Shown here piece by piece: positions 46,097-55,598 of a stretch of DNA of 64,000 nucleotides. Source of the stretch: Planctomycetota bacterium (GTDB lineage: Bacteria; Planctomycetota; UBA1135; GCA-002748355). Position numbers and translations under genes: made by a program. The notes under the pieces were generated by a model. It had not been told where the DNA came from. It ran no database searches and saw only the letters and a list, made by a program, of their open reading frames with translations. Numbering within the stretch: position 1 is the stretch's first letter; every line of letters starts with the position of its first letter. The DNA lies in the NCBI GenBank assembly GCA_020638795.1, contig JACKHW010000006.1:186001-250000 (forward strand). The letters are read 5' to 3'.

Positions 46097-47277
46097 CAGC
46101 GTTCGATCTCCTGCCAACCTTGGAGTTTGGAGTACTCGCGACTCACCGAGTCGGCGATCAGCAAGCCTTCCTTGGAGAACACGATCTTCGCACTGCCGCC
46201 GATCGCGATCTGTGGTCCTGCCGCGAAGGCCGCGCCGTAGACGCGCGCACTCGTTTGCAGGGTAAGCGAGCCGGTCACGACGAGCACACCGTCGAAGCGC
46301 GACGTGCCGTCGAGCACGAGATCGCCATTGACGACGAGTACGCCAGAGCCCGTGCTCGCCCCCATCAACGAGAGGTTGCCGTTCACGTAGCTGATCCCCG
46401 TGCCGAGGCTGACACCCGTATAGCTCCCCGGCGTCGGACTCGACGTTGCGACAGTCGAGAGCGTCGTCACGAGCCCTGTCATGTCGAAGGCCGTCGCGGC
46501 GACCACCAAACTCGGTGACGAGCCCACCCCGACGACGCGCGACTGCTCGGTCGCATCCAAAAGAGCGAGGAGATTCGCGGTCGTCTCCGGCGGTGAAATC
46601 GCGATCCCGTGCACGTCCTCGGTCGTCGTGCCCGCGGTGTCGTCGAGCTTCGTGTCGTTACCGATCAGTGTCGCGGTGGCGTCGATGACGATGTTCGTGG
46701 GCAGGCTCGCGAGCGACAGCGCTCCCTGAGGCGCCGGCAGGACCGCAGCGGGACCCAGGTACGCGACGATGCGCCGTTCGATGTTTCGATACCGTCCCGT
46801 CACGACGATCTGAAACACGTCCTCGTCCGGATCCGCACTGTCGAGATCGCCGTCCGAGTCGTTGTCGAGTCCGTCGGTCATCAGGTATGTCGGTGCGACC
46901 TCGAAGCGTTGGCTCTGTCCGAGGTCACGAATGATGGGATATCCATCGACGAGCATGCCGGTCTTCGCCGCATAGATCGCCTCGTCGATGCCGGACTCTG
47001 CTGAGAGCAGCGCTCGTTCCTGGTGAACTTCGCTGAGGATGCGCTCGCTGCGACCACCGAGCGTGATCGTTGCGGCAGCGGCCATCGCGACGAGCGGGAT
47101 GATCGCCGTCAACAAGACGATCAAGACGAAGCCTCCGCTCTCCTGCGAAACGCGTTCGATGGAATTGTCGAGGCTTTCGGATTCCGACCAGGCGCGTACG
47201 AGCGGCAGCCGCGTGCGTGCCCGGTTGTTCGACCGGGCTTCTCGGGAGACAGATTGGTCCAGGCTGGCTCGCATCAT
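46096..47277 (-). CDS. PilX-like minor pseudopilin, atypical
   Basis: A 393-residue protein with a long N-terminal leader (about 48 residues) and then a prepilin-like segment SGG followed by FVLIVLLTAIIPLVAMAAAA. The Glu normally at position 5 of mature pilins is absent, as in GspK/PilX-type minor pseudopilins. A helical stretch ERALLSAESGIDEAIY follows, typical of PilX N-domains, then a large beta-rich C-terminal part. It may sit at the pilus tip. It starts 6 bases after the GspJ/PilW-like gene. Confidence 0.75.
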   Translation of the reverse strand: MMRASLDQSVSREARSNNRARTRLPLVRAWSESESLDNSIERVSQESGGFVLIVLLTAIIPLVAMAAAATITLGGRSERILSEVHQERALLSAESGIDEAIYAAKTGMLVDGYPIIRDLGQSQRFEVAPTYLMTDGLDNDSDGDLDSADPDEDVFQIVVTGRYRNIERRIVAYLGPAAVLPAPQGALSLASLPTNIVIDATATLIGNDTKLDDTAGTTTEDVHGIAISPPETTANLLALLDATEQSRVVGVGSSPSLVVAATAFDMTGLVTTLSTVATSSPTPGSYTGVSLGTGISYVNGNLSLMGASTGSGVLVVNGDLVLDGTSRFDGVLVVTGSLTLQTSARVYGAAFAAGPQIAIGGSAKIVFSKEGLLIADSVSREYSKLQGWQEIER

Positions 47278-47283
47278 CCGACC

Positions 47284-47931
47284 TCAAGAGTTGCGCACGA
47301 AGATCATCGGCGTTGCGGAGACGCGATAGATCCGACCCTTCTCGTCTCGGCGCGCGATACGGATCAGCAAACGGATCGCACGGCCATCGACTTCGTACGC
47401 GAAGGCCTCGACACCACGAGCAATCGTCATGGCGGGCCCGCCGGCGCGACGAAGGATCAACGTCCCCTCGTCGATCATGCCATCACCGTCGTCGTCCATG
47501 CCGTTGTCCGACTCCCCCGCATCGAGGAAGAAGTCGTATTCACGCGTGTCGGTTGCAAAGGCGGCGTTCATCGAGATCTTTCCCTCGGCGGACGTGAAGC
47601 GCAGATTCTTCCGCGGCGTCAGTTCGACCGCAGGAATCCACTCGCCGATCGCACTCGCGCGCATCGCAGTCACGTCGTCGGCGATCGCCTTCGTGGAGAA
47701 ACTCGCACGATGACCGGCACGAAGCTCTTTGACGAGACGCTCGACGATCACGCCGAGGGACTGCTCGTTCTCAGAACTCAGATCGTTGACCGTGACCGTA
47801 TCCGCGACCTTCGTCGTCGTAGAAATGACGCCGAGGAGGAGTGGCACGCACACCAGGCTGACGATCATGACCTCGACGAGCGTGAAACCGCATTCACCAC
47901 GATGACGGTGTGCATGAGGATGAGTTTTCAC
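47284..47931 (-). CDS. PilW/GspJ-like minor pseudopilin
   Basis: A 215-residue prepilin starting at a GTG that overlaps the preceding stop codon (GTGA). The leader of about 14 residues ends in GECG, with cleavage before FTLVEVMIV, a textbook type IV prepilin site including Glu5. A hydrophobic helix of about 20 residues follows, then a beta-rich globular domain with a calcium-loop-like DDDGDGMIDEG segment. It would be a minor component of a type IV pilus or type II secretion pseudopilus. Confidence 0.82.
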   Translation of the reverse strand: MKTHPHAHRHRGECGFTLVEVMIVSLVCVPLLLGVISTTTKVADTVTVNDLSSENEQSLGVIVERLVKELRAGHRASFSTKAIADDVTAMRASAIGEWIPAVELTPRKNLRFTSAEGKISMNAAFATDTREYDFFLDAGESDNGMDDDGDGMIDEGTLILRRAGGPAMTIARGVEAFAYEVDGRAIRLLIRIARRDEKGRIYRVSATPMIFVRNS

Positions 47932-48383
47932 AGTCGTGGCCCCATCAACGTGGAGAGCGAGAACGATCCGTTGGAGAAGCTTCCCGTCCATCGCGCCGTT
48001 GCCGTCACGCGATAGAGAGTCGCCGATCCGGTCGTTTTGTCGACGACGACTGAAAACTCACCGACTAGCCCATCGGTATCGCCGGCGATCGGCGTGAGTC
48101 CCCCGGGCTGACCATCGGGTCCAGGTACGTCGAACCCGACACCATCCATCGTCGCGAGTGTCGCGAAGTCGACAGAACGCAGTTCTTCGAGGTTGTCGCG
48201 GCATGCTCGCGAGGCCAGGTCCACCTCACGATCGGCTATTCGCAAGCGCGATTGATGAACCGTCATCGACAGTGCCGCCCCGATCACGAGCACACAGACG
48301 AGCAGTCCGATCATGAGCTCCGTCAACGAAGCGCCGGATTCACGGTCGTCGAACGTTCGCACTTGTCGTGATTTCGCCGTCAT
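47928..48383 (-). CDS. PilV/GspI-like minor pseudopilin
   Basis: A 151-residue prepilin, first gene of the operon. After a basic leader the cleavage site is SG before ASLTELMIGLLVCVLVIGA; Glu5 is present, and the +1 residue is Ala instead of Phe. The globular part is short. It is translationally coupled to the PilW/GspJ-like gene. The four genes together look like a minor-pseudopilin priming set; the matching motor could be the PilT-like ATPases at 10529-12893, but these are 33 kb away. Confidence 0.82.
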   Translation of the reverse strand: MTAKSRQVRTFDDRESGASLTELMIGLLVCVLVIGAALSMTVHQSRLRIADREVDLASRACRDNLEELRSVDFATLATMDGVGFDVPGPDGQPGGLTPIAGDTDGLVGEFSVVVDKTTGSATLYRVTATARWTGSFSNGSFSLSTLMGPRL

Positions 48384-48550
48384 GCCGTTGCCGTCTCGTC
48401 AGAAGCGACTCTCGTCGCGCCTCTCGCAGCACGGAGCCAGTGCACACTGGCAGCCCTGATCGGATATCGGCACGACGACGTGCGATCCTCAATTTCGACT
48501 CAGGAGCGAGCTACGGGCTGCGGCACGCAGTGGCCGATAGTGGCCTTTGG

Positions 48551-49072
48551 ATGAACGATTCAGCCAAGAACCGTCGCAGCAAGCTCGTCATCATGAGGGC
48601 GCTGCAGAGCCGCATCGTCCTGACGACGACGATCTTTCCGCTCATCGGCCTGACGCTGCTGACCATCACATCGACCGTATTCTGTTTGCAGTCGATGAGT
48701 GAGGCCGCCGAAGCCGAGGTCGTGCTGCCAAGCCTTCGCCCTTTGATCGGCTCGATCATCTGCCTCACGGCGGCATTCGCGATCACGATCTCGTACGTGT
48801 CGCTGCGGTTCTCGCAGCGGATCGCAGGCCCGTGCTATCGAATCATCGAAGCGCTCAAGTCCGTGCAGGAGGGCAACCTCCAGGACCGGGTCGCGCTGCG
48901 CGACGGTGACTTCCTCGAAGAGATCGCGGACGAGCTCAACCGCACCCTCGACGTCATCGCCAGCGGCGGCATCGCAGAATGCAACGGCACGACTTCTGGG
49001 CATTGCACGAAAGCCGGCAACGCAACTCCAGAAGAAGATAGCCCCGTCGAAGTCGAGTCTCTGGCAAAGTAA
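48551..49072 (+). CDS. HAMP-domain membrane protein
   Basis: A 173-residue protein with two transmembrane helices (about 22-45 and 65-88) joined by a short loop, followed by a HAMP-like linker (about 90-140, AGPCYRIIEALKSVQEGNLQDRV ... DGDFLEEIADELNRTL). A disordered acidic tail ends the protein. There is no kinase, cyclase or chemoreceptor domain, so it is a stand-alone HAMP module. It is divergent from the pseudopilin operon; such proteins often flank pilus genes, but its role is unknown. A GATAGT element lies 9 bases before the ATG. Confidence 0.8.
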   Translation: MNDSAKNRRSKLVIMRALQSRIVLTTTIFPLIGLTLLTITSTVFCLQSMSEAAEAEVVLPSLRPLIGSIICLTAAFAITISYVSLRFSQRIAGPCYRIIEALKSVQEGNLQDRVALRDGDFLEEIADELNRTLDVIASGGIAECNGTTSGHCTKAGNATPEEDSPVEVESLAK

Positions 49073-49171
49073 CGGCACTCTCCTGCTCTGCCCCCAGCGC
49101 TGACCTCCAGCGTGGCCAGCCAGTCACTGCACCGGCAGGCACTCTCGCTCCACGAATCCAGAGGCTGACTC

Positions 49172-51085
49172 TTGAACCCGAAGCTGTTCGAGGCGGACGT
49201 ACGCGCCTCCATCGAGCGTTCGCACCAGGCTGCGGACGCCTTCCGCGCTCTCGACGACGGCGCGTCGCTCGAAACGACCGTGCTCGCGCTCGACGAAATC
49301 CTCCGACCGCTCAACGCGACCCAGGGGAAGACCCAGCTCTTCGCCAAGGTACATCCCGACGCTTCCCTGCGGGAAACGGCGCGGACACTCGAGCAAGAAC
49401 TCGCGGCGTGGATGACCGAACTGAGTCTCGACCGGTCGCTCTACGAGCGCGTCGCCTCCTTCGAGTCCTGCGCGAACGATGGCAGCGCGGAAGGGCGCGT
49501 CATCGAAGTCACGCTGCGCGCATTCCGTCGCTCCGGCGTCGATCGTGACGAAGCAACGCGCACGAAGATCAAATCCCTCAAGGACGAGATCGTCCGCATC
49601 GGGCAGGACTTCGACAAGAACATCATCGATGGCACTGCCGAGTTCGTGATCGAGAACGGGCATCGTGGTCTCGCCGGAATGCCGGCGGACTTCATTGCCT
49701 CCCATCCCGAGCGAGACGACGGCACGGTCGTCATCACGACCGATCCCCAGGATCGGATGCCGTTCATGACGTTCTGCGAGAGTCCCGAGCTGCGTCGTGA
49801 CTACCACCGGCTCGTGATGCAGCGCGCGTATCCGGAAAACTTGGAGGTGCTCCGGAAGCTCCTCGCCAAGCGCCACGAACTCGCTCGACTGCTCGGCTTC
49901 GACAACTGGGCGGACTACATCACCGAAGACAAGATGATCGGCGATGGCGCGAGTGCCCGCGAGTTTCTCGAACGCGTTGTTTCGCTTTGTCGCGAACGAG
50001 CCGATCGCGACTACCGAGAACTCCTCGCGGAGAAGCGTCGAGACGAGCCCGAGGCCGAGATCGTCTACGACTACGAACGGGGCTATCTCGGTGAGAAGAT
50101 TCGCAAGCGAGACTACGACTTCGATTCACAGGCCGTGCGTCCGTACTTTCCCTATGCGCGCGTTCGCGACGGGATCCTCGCGACGAGTGCAGAACTCTAC
50201 GGCGTCGAATTCCGCAGAGTCGACGATGCGGAAGTCTGGCATCCATCGGTCGAATGTTACGACGTGATCGACGACGGACAGCGCGTGGCGCGCTTCTATC
50301 TCGACATGCATGCGCGCGAAGGGAAGTTCAAGCACGGCGCCATGTTCGACATGCAGAACGGCATCGTCGGTGATGACCTGCCGCAAGCCTGCCTCGTCTG
50401 CAACTTCCCCGAGCCGAAGGGCTCGGACCCCGGCCTCATGCTTCGCAGTGAAGTGCGCACGTACTTCCACGAGTTCGGCCACTTGCTGCACCACCTCTTC
50501 AGTCGGCAAGAGTACGTGCGACTCGCCGGCATCAGTTGCGAATGGGACTTCGTCGAAGTGCCGAGCCAACTCTACGAAGAGTGGGGACAAGACCTCGAGA
50601 TCCTGCAGACGTTCGCGCGGCACTACGAAACCGAGGAGCCGATTCCCGCGGACCTCTTCGAGCGCATGCTCGCGGCCGAGGACTTCGGCAAAGGGCTCAG
50701 CGTCCTGACGCAGATGTTCTACGCCCTGCTCAGCCTCAGCTACTACGAGCGAGATCCGAAAGACATCGACATCGAGCGTCACATGGTCGAGCTCAAGCAG
50801 CGGCTCCTGCCGTTTCCGCACGACGAGGGCACGTGCTTCATCACGAGCTTCGGGCACCTCAACGGCTACTCGGCGATGTACTACACGTACATGTGGTCCC
50901 TCGTGATCGCGAAGGACCTCTTCGGCCGCTTCGACGGTCAGCTCATGAACCGCAGCATCGCGAACGAGTATCGCGAACGCATTCTGAGCCAGGGCTCGGT
51001 CAAACCCGCGAGCACACTCGTGCACGACTTCTTGGGTCGCGACTACGACTTCGCGGCCTTCGAGAAGTGGCTCAACGCGAGCTGA
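49172..51085 (+). CDS. M3-family oligopeptidase (thimet/PepF-like)
   Basis: A 637-residue cytoplasmic zinc metallopeptidase starting at TTG (AGAGG lies 7 bases upstream). Zinc motif HEFGH is at residues 433-437 in YFHEFGHLLHHLF, with the third ligand Glu about 25 residues later in DFVEVPSQLYEEW. The C-terminal block GYSAMYYTYMWS supports M3. It should degrade short peptides released by other proteases. No signal peptide. It appears monocistronic. Confidence 0.95.
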   Translation: MNPKLFEADVRASIERSHQAADAFRALDDGASLETTVLALDEILRPLNATQGKTQLFAKVHPDASLRETARTLEQELAAWMTELSLDRSLYERVASFESCANDGSAEGRVIEVTLRAFRRSGVDRDEATRTKIKSLKDEIVRIGQDFDKNIIDGTAEFVIENGHRGLAGMPADFIASHPERDDGTVVITTDPQDRMPFMTFCESPELRRDYHRLVMQRAYPENLEVLRKLLAKRHELARLLGFDNWADYITEDKMIGDGASAREFLERVVSLCRERADRDYRELLAEKRRDEPEAEIVYDYERGYLGEKIRKRDYDFDSQAVRPYFPYARVRDGILATSAELYGVEFRRVDDAEVWHPSVECYDVIDDGQRVARFYLDMHAREGKFKHGAMFDMQNGIVGDDLPQACLVCNFPEPKGSDPGLMLRSEVRTYFHEFGHLLHHLFSRQEYVRLAGISCEWDFVEVPSQLYEEWGQDLEILQTFARHYETEEPIPADLFERMLAAEDFGKGLSVLTQMFYALLSLSYYERDPKDIDIERHMVELKQRLLPFPHDEGTCFITSFGHLNGYSAMYYTYMWSLVIAKDLFGRFDGQLMNRSIANEYRERILSQGSVKPASTLVHDFLGRDYDFAAFEKWLNAS

Positions 51086-51149
51086 AAAGAGACATCGCCT
51101 TCGAGCGGTTCGTGGAACTCGTCGCCGACACCGTAGGTCGGGGTAGGAT

Positions 51150-52235
51150 CTACCGGACGGGGTTCGTGTTCTCGGGTGCCTCGTCTTGGAACGCAACGCA
51201 ATCCTCGAGGAACGCGGTGAGATCCGCCGCGAGCGGCGCACGAATCTCGAGTGCCGTGCCATCGATCGGATGCATCAGTCGCAAGCTGTGGCTGTGCAAC
51301 GCATGCCGATCGATTCGAAGGCGTGCACGAGCCTCCCCGTCCAGCGTCCCGTGCATCGCTTCGAGGAAGTAGTTCTCGTCGGGGCCATACAGCTTGTCGC
51401 CGACGAGTGGATGTCCGATCGACGCGAGATGCACGCGGATCTGATGCTGACGTCCAGTCTCGGGAAAGCACTCGAGCAACGAAAACCGCCCCACGTGCCG
51501 TAGCAACTTCCAGCGCGTGACGGAGGCGAGCCCGTCTTCGCGAATCGCGCATTTGAGCCGGATCGCACTCCGCGAATCGGGCCCGATCGCCGCATCGACA
51601 CGACCCTCGCTCATGGCAACGCGGCCTTCGACGATGGCCAGATAGCTCTTCCGGACCCGAGTGGCTTCGAACTGCCGACGCACTTCCGTGTGTGCCCGGT
51701 CCGTCTTCGCGACGAGGATCAAACCCGACGTCTCGCGATCGAGTCGGTGGCAAAGACGAGGAACGACGTCGCGCTCGGGGTCGTCCGGATTTCGGTACTT
51801 GCGGTGCAGGATGTTGACGAGCGTCCCGTCGAGCCTTCGTCCCGAAGGGTGCACGGTCAAGCCAGCCGGCTTGTCGATCGCGACGAGCCACTCGTCCTCG
51901 AAGACGACGTGGATCTCGTCATCCTGCCAATCGACGCAGGGCGCAGGACCATCCTTGGGAACCTGTACGACCAAGATCTCCTCGGCACGAACCCGCATCG
52001 CGGCACGCGCGGGATCGACGTTGCGTGACGGGTCGTCGCCAGGAGCTGCCTCGACGGAGACACGCCCCTCCCGAATCAAGCGCTGCAAGAACGAACGGCT
52101 GCGCCATTGGAGCAAGCGATGCAACGCCTGATCCAGCCGCAAACCGCCGATCTCGGGGTAGATCCGAAGCCGCACGACCTCGAGCGGCTTGCCGAGATCG
52201 CGTGGCGGCTCGCCGGGTACGCGCGGAAGAACCAC
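51150..52235 (-). CDS. RluA-family pseudouridine synthase
   Basis: A 361-residue RNA-modifying enzyme. An S4-like N-terminal domain (about 30-95, LRLDQALHRLL ... SFLQRLIREGRVSV) precedes the catalytic domain with HRLDRETSGLILVAKT, where the Asp is the nucleophile, and the later QHQIRVHLASIGHPLVGD block. It isomerises uridine to pseudouridine in rRNA or tRNA; which site cannot be told. The gene starts 21 bases after the bS21 gene on the same strand, consistent with a translation-related operon. Confidence 0.93.
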   Translation of the reverse strand: MVLPRVPGEPPRDLGKPLEVVRLRIYPEIGGLRLDQALHRLLQWRSRSFLQRLIREGRVSVEAAPGDDPSRNVDPARAAMRVRAEEILVVQVPKDGPAPCVDWQDDEIHVVFEDEWLVAIDKPAGLTVHPSGRRLDGTLVNILHRKYRNPDDPERDVVPRLCHRLDRETSGLILVAKTDRAHTEVRRQFEATRVRKSYLAIVEGRVAMSEGRVDAAIGPDSRSAIRLKCAIREDGLASVTRWKLLRHVGRFSLLECFPETGRQHQIRVHLASIGHPLVGDKLYGPDENYFLEAMHGTLDGEARARLRIDRHALHSHSLRLMHPIDGTALEIRAPLAADLTAFLEDCVAFQDEAPENTNPVR

Positions 52236-52256
52236 GGCTGTCGCCGCGCCGACGAA

Positions 52257-52637
52257 TCAGTTGTCGCCGGTCGTGGACGTCACGGTCGACGTCGTGTTCT
52301 CGCGGCTCTTCTGCTCGGACGAACCCACGTTCAGGCGCACTCCACCTTCGCTCGTGTACGAGGAAGTCGGGTTCACGGGCACTGCCGACGTCTCGTCCGC
52401 GCCACCACGCGACTTGAATCCTTTCCGCCGAACCTTGCGTGTCGTCATCGACTTCCGAACCGCGCGCTGGACGTTGCGAACACGTTCGCGATCTTCGCGG
52501 CGTCGCTTCTCCGACGGCTTCTCGTAGACGGTCGTCTTCTTGGCGAGCCGGAAGATGCCGGCGTAGTTACACTGGCGCTTGAAGCGGCGCAGCGCGGTTT
52601 CGAGAGGCTCGTTGGGGCGGACCTGAATTCGGATCAT
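52257..52637 (-). CDS. rpsU: Ribosomal protein bS21 with long C-terminal extension
   Basis: A 126-residue protein. Residues 1-62 are a standard bS21 (MIRIQVRPNEPLETALRRFKRQ, then YEKPSEKRRR). The usual length is about 55-75 residues, whereas here about 60 extra residues follow, first basic and then rich in Ser, Thr, Asn and Gly (ending STVTSTTGDN). bS21 sits on the 30S subunit near the anti-Shine-Dalgarno helix and influences initiation. The tail may be disordered and reach out of the ribosome. Operon with a pseudouridine synthase gene. Confidence 0.92.
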   Translation of the reverse strand: MIRIQVRPNEPLETALRRFKRQCNYAGIFRLAKKTTVYEKPSEKRRREDRERVRNVQRAVRKSMTTRKVRRKGFKSRGGADETSAVPVNPTSSYTSEGGVRLNVGSSEQKSRENTTSTVTSTTGDN

Positions 52638-52865
52638 GACGTTTTGCGATTCATCGGTCTGGTGGGATGAGTCCTGAGCAGGAGGCGGCCTCTCGTGATG
52701 CCGAACGCGTCGCCGACTTTTCGACTTCCAGGACGCGCAGGGAACGAGACAGCACGGGCGGCGTGCTCCTTCAACAAAGGGCGACAAAGTCTAGGTATCG
52801 GCCGGCTCGACCGCAAGCACCCTCTGCATGGCTTTTCGAAAGTGAAGGGATGCCGCTGCACCGCC

Positions 52866-52900
52866 GCGACAAACGCAACGAACTCCTGGCGCGGGACACT
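52866..52900 (+). repeat. Dispersed repeat, copy B
   Basis: Matches 7128-7161 at 30 of 35 aligned positions. It lies in the 261-base stretch between the bS21 start and the end of the small minus-strand gene at 52899-53198, overlapping that gene's stop by two bases. Nothing else recognisable is in this stretch. Confidence 0.55.
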
Positions 52901-53198
52901 AGGCATCGGCGATGTCGAGAAAGCGCTGAAGCGCAATCGCGAGATCCGGGCCGAAGCTCCCGTAGTCGTCGACCCAGTCCGAACTTCGGAGCCGCGCGAT
53001 CCCGAACGTCGACCGCGTCACCTCGTAGACCAGCACCCCGCCCCGCGTGTAGGCGAGAGCCCAGAGGTCCTGGCAATCCATCGAGGCATCGCTCCACAGG
53101 GTTCGGGGTTCGATCGCGTACCGCGCGAACCGCTGCCGCGCCGCGTGCGGCAGCTCCTCGAGTGCTTCGGCGAGGTGTTCGGCGATCCGGCTCTTCAT
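52899..53198 (-). CDS. Small protein of unknown function (99 residues)
   Basis: Starts at the ATG giving MKSRIAEHLAEALEELPHAARQRF. The N-terminal third is helical; the rest looks alpha/beta (LWALAYTRGGVLVYEVT, then WVDDYGSFGPDLAIALQRFL). No family recognised. A GCTATCCT element on the minus strand about 30 bases upstream is a reasonable promoter. It is divergent from recD2 with only 39 bases between. The protein-like sequence and promoter support a real gene; function unknown. Confidence 0.6.
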   Translation of the reverse strand: MKSRIAEHLAEALEELPHAARQRFARYAIEPRTLWSDASMDCQDLWALAYTRGGVLVYEVTRSTFGIARLRSSDWVDDYGSFGPDLAIALQRFLDIADA

Positions 53199-53237
53199 GG
53201 CCTTACATTTCAAACGCTTACGACGCAGGATAGCAGC

Positions 53238-55580
53238 GTGCCGCCATCCGGGAATCCGCGCGTCGAAAGCCTGTTCGACGATTCCGAGCAGGAGCTTCGG
53301 GGGAGCCTCAAGAAGATCTGGTTCCGAGGCGACGGCGGGTTCGCGGTCGGGCAGTTCGAGATCAGCGAAACGCGCGAGACGCTCGCCGTGCGTGGCCCCC
53401 TCGGCGACCTTGCGGAGGGACAGCCGGTGCGACTCTTCGGCACGTTCGAAGAGCACCCACGCTTCGGGCCCCAGTTCCAGGTCACACGCATCGAGATCGA
53501 ACGCCCCGAGGGTACGGAGGCGGTTCGCGCATACCTCGGATCGGGCATCGTGAAAGGCATCGGGCCCGCGCTCGCCGGCAGGATTCTCGACACGTTCGGC
53601 GAGGAGACGCTCGAGATCATCGAGAGCGATCCGAAGCGCTTGATCGAGGTCTCGGGAATCGGCGCGAAGAAGGCCGAGGAGATCCACGAGGCCGTTCACG
53701 CTCAGATGAGCCTGCGGGACGTCCTGCTCTTCCTGCACGGTTACGGACTGTCCCCGGGGCTCGCGCAGCGCATTCTCGACGCGTACGGCGAGGACGCCCC
53801 ACGACTGCTCAAGAACAACCCGTACCGACTCGCGGACGAACTCGTCGGTGTCGGCTTCAAGCGCGCCGACGAGGTCGCTGCGAAGCTCGGCATCGCACCG
53901 GATTGCGAAGAGCGCAGGCAAGCCGCCTTGCTCTTCGTGACGAGTCGAACGATTGCCCGCGAGGGACACACCGCGCTATGGAGAAGTCGCGTCCTCGCCG
54001 ACGCGAGCGAACTCCTCGCGCAGCCCGCCGAGGCACTCGAACCCGCACTCGACGCGTTGCGGGACACGCGCCGCGTCGTCATCGAGAAGCGCCCCGGACT
54101 GCCGGTCCTGCGCGACAGCGAAGAAGAACTCGTCTACCCCTTGCGTACGTGGATCAGCGAAACGGGTCTCGCGGACGCGCTGACGCGCCTCACGCTCCAT
54201 GCACCGGTACAGATCGTGGGCACCGTCGAAGCCACGCTCGCGCAATTCGAGAAGCGCCACCGCGTTCGACTGCCCGAAGGGCAGCGACGCGCGATCGAAG
54301 TCGCTCTCGACAGCTCGGTCGCGATCGTCACGGGCGGACCCGGCGTCGGGAAGACGACGATCGTGCGCGCCCTCGCCGAAATCGTCGAGGAGGCCGGACA
54401 CGTCATCGCGCTGGCCGCCCCGACTGGACGCGCAGCGAAACGCCTCAGCGAAGCCACGGGACGCGAAGCGACGACGTTGCACCGACTCCTCGAGTACAAC
54501 GCAGGGAGTCGACGCTTCACGAGGAACGATCGCAACCCAATCGATGCCGAGGTCGTCGTCGTCGACGAGAGTTCGATGCTCGACGTCGCACTCGCGTACG
54601 AACTCGTGCGCGCGATCCGACCGGGCACGCACCTCGTCTTCGTCGGCGATGTCGATCAACTGCCGTCGGTCGGTCCAGGACGTGTGCTCGAGGACATCAT
54701 CGGTTCGGGGCTCGTGCCCGTGGCACGCCTCGACAAGGTGTTTCGACAACGTGCCGGGAGTGCGATCGTGCAATGCGCTCACCGCATTCGCGACGGCTTG
54801 CTGCCTCAGGAGGCAGGAGACGCATCCGAACTCTCCGACTTCTACTTCGTCGAGACGAAGGACCCACGACGCAGTCTCGACACCATCCTCGAGATCGTCG
54901 GCAATCGCATCCCACAGCGCTTCGGCTTCGATCCGATCGACGACATCCAAGTGCTGAGTCCGATGTACCGCGGTCCGCTCGGCGTCGATTCGATCAACAA
55001 CGCACTCGGGAACCTCCTCGTGCCTCGCGGAAAGGAACTCGTACGCGGCACGCGTCGGTTTCGCGTCGGCACGAAAGTGCTCCAGCTGAGGAACGACTAC
55101 GACCTCGACCTGTTCAACGGCGATCCGGGCCGCGTCATCCTCGTCGAGCCCGAAGCGATGAAACTGCAGGTGCGATTCGGAGCTCGCGACGTCGAACTCA
55201 CCGGACCCGAGATCGACCAGATCGTGCCGGCCTGGGGCATCACCGTGCATCGCGCGCAGGGCAGCGAATACCCGGCCGTCGTGGTCGCCCTCGACGCCGG
55301 GCACTACCTGCTCTTGCACCGGCGACTTCTCTACACGGCAGTGACTCGTGCGAAGCGCCTCCTCGTCTTGGTCGGTTCGCGCTGGGCGCTCGAACGCGCC
55401 GTCGGCAACGATGACGACGAGGGGCGCGTCAGCGGCCTTCGCGCACGTCTCGAAGCGCGTCGCATCGGCACGGGCGTCGAGCCGCGTGCGGTGCTCGAAC
55501 CCGAGATCGACGAGGGGCTCGACGCACGCCGTCGCGACGACGCGGACGGCGAGATCGCGTCGTTGGGCGAGACCGACTGA
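53238..55580 (+). CDS. recD2: RecD2-type DNA helicase
   Basis: A 780-residue SF1 5'-3' helicase starting at GTG. The N-terminal OB-like and helix-hairpin-helix region (about 1-200, GSGIVKGIGPALAGRIL, VSGIGAKKAEEI) marks the RecD2 subfamily, which works without RecB or RecC. Helicase motifs: Walker A GGPGVGKTT near residue 365, motif II VVVDESSMLD, motif III FVGDVDQLPSVGPG, then KVFRQ and the C-terminal motif VHRAQGSEYPAVV with YTAVTRAK. It takes part in DNA repair. The C-terminus is acidic and Arg-rich. Confidence 0.95.
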   Translation: MPPSGNPRVESLFDDSEQELRGSLKKIWFRGDGGFAVGQFEISETRETLAVRGPLGDLAEGQPVRLFGTFEEHPRFGPQFQVTRIEIERPEGTEAVRAYLGSGIVKGIGPALAGRILDTFGEETLEIIESDPKRLIEVSGIGAKKAEEIHEAVHAQMSLRDVLLFLHGYGLSPGLAQRILDAYGEDAPRLLKNNPYRLADELVGVGFKRADEVAAKLGIAPDCEERRQAALLFVTSRTIAREGHTALWRSRVLADASELLAQPAEALEPALDALRDTRRVVIEKRPGLPVLRDSEEELVYPLRTWISETGLADALTRLTLHAPVQIVGTVEATLAQFEKRHRVRLPEGQRRAIEVALDSSVAIVTGGPGVGKTTIVRALAEIVEEAGHVIALAAPTGRAAKRLSEATGREATTLHRLLEYNAGSRRFTRNDRNPIDAEVVVVDESSMLDVALAYELVRAIRPGTHLVFVGDVDQLPSVGPGRVLEDIIGSGLVPVARLDKVFRQRAGSAIVQCAHRIRDGLLPQEAGDASELSDFYFVETKDPRRSLDTILEIVGNRIPQRFGFDPIDDIQVLSPMYRGPLGVDSINNALGNLLVPRGKELVRGTRRFRVGTKVLQLRNDYDLDLFNGDPGRVILVEPEAMKLQVRFGARDVELTGPEIDQIVPAWGITVHRAQGSEYPAVVVALDAGHYLLLHRRLLYTAVTRAKRLLVLVGSRWALERAVGNDDDEGRVSGLRARLEARRIGTGVEPRAVLEPEIDEGLDARRRDDADGEIASLGETD

Positions 55581-55598
55581 CGGGACGCGCTGAGGACG

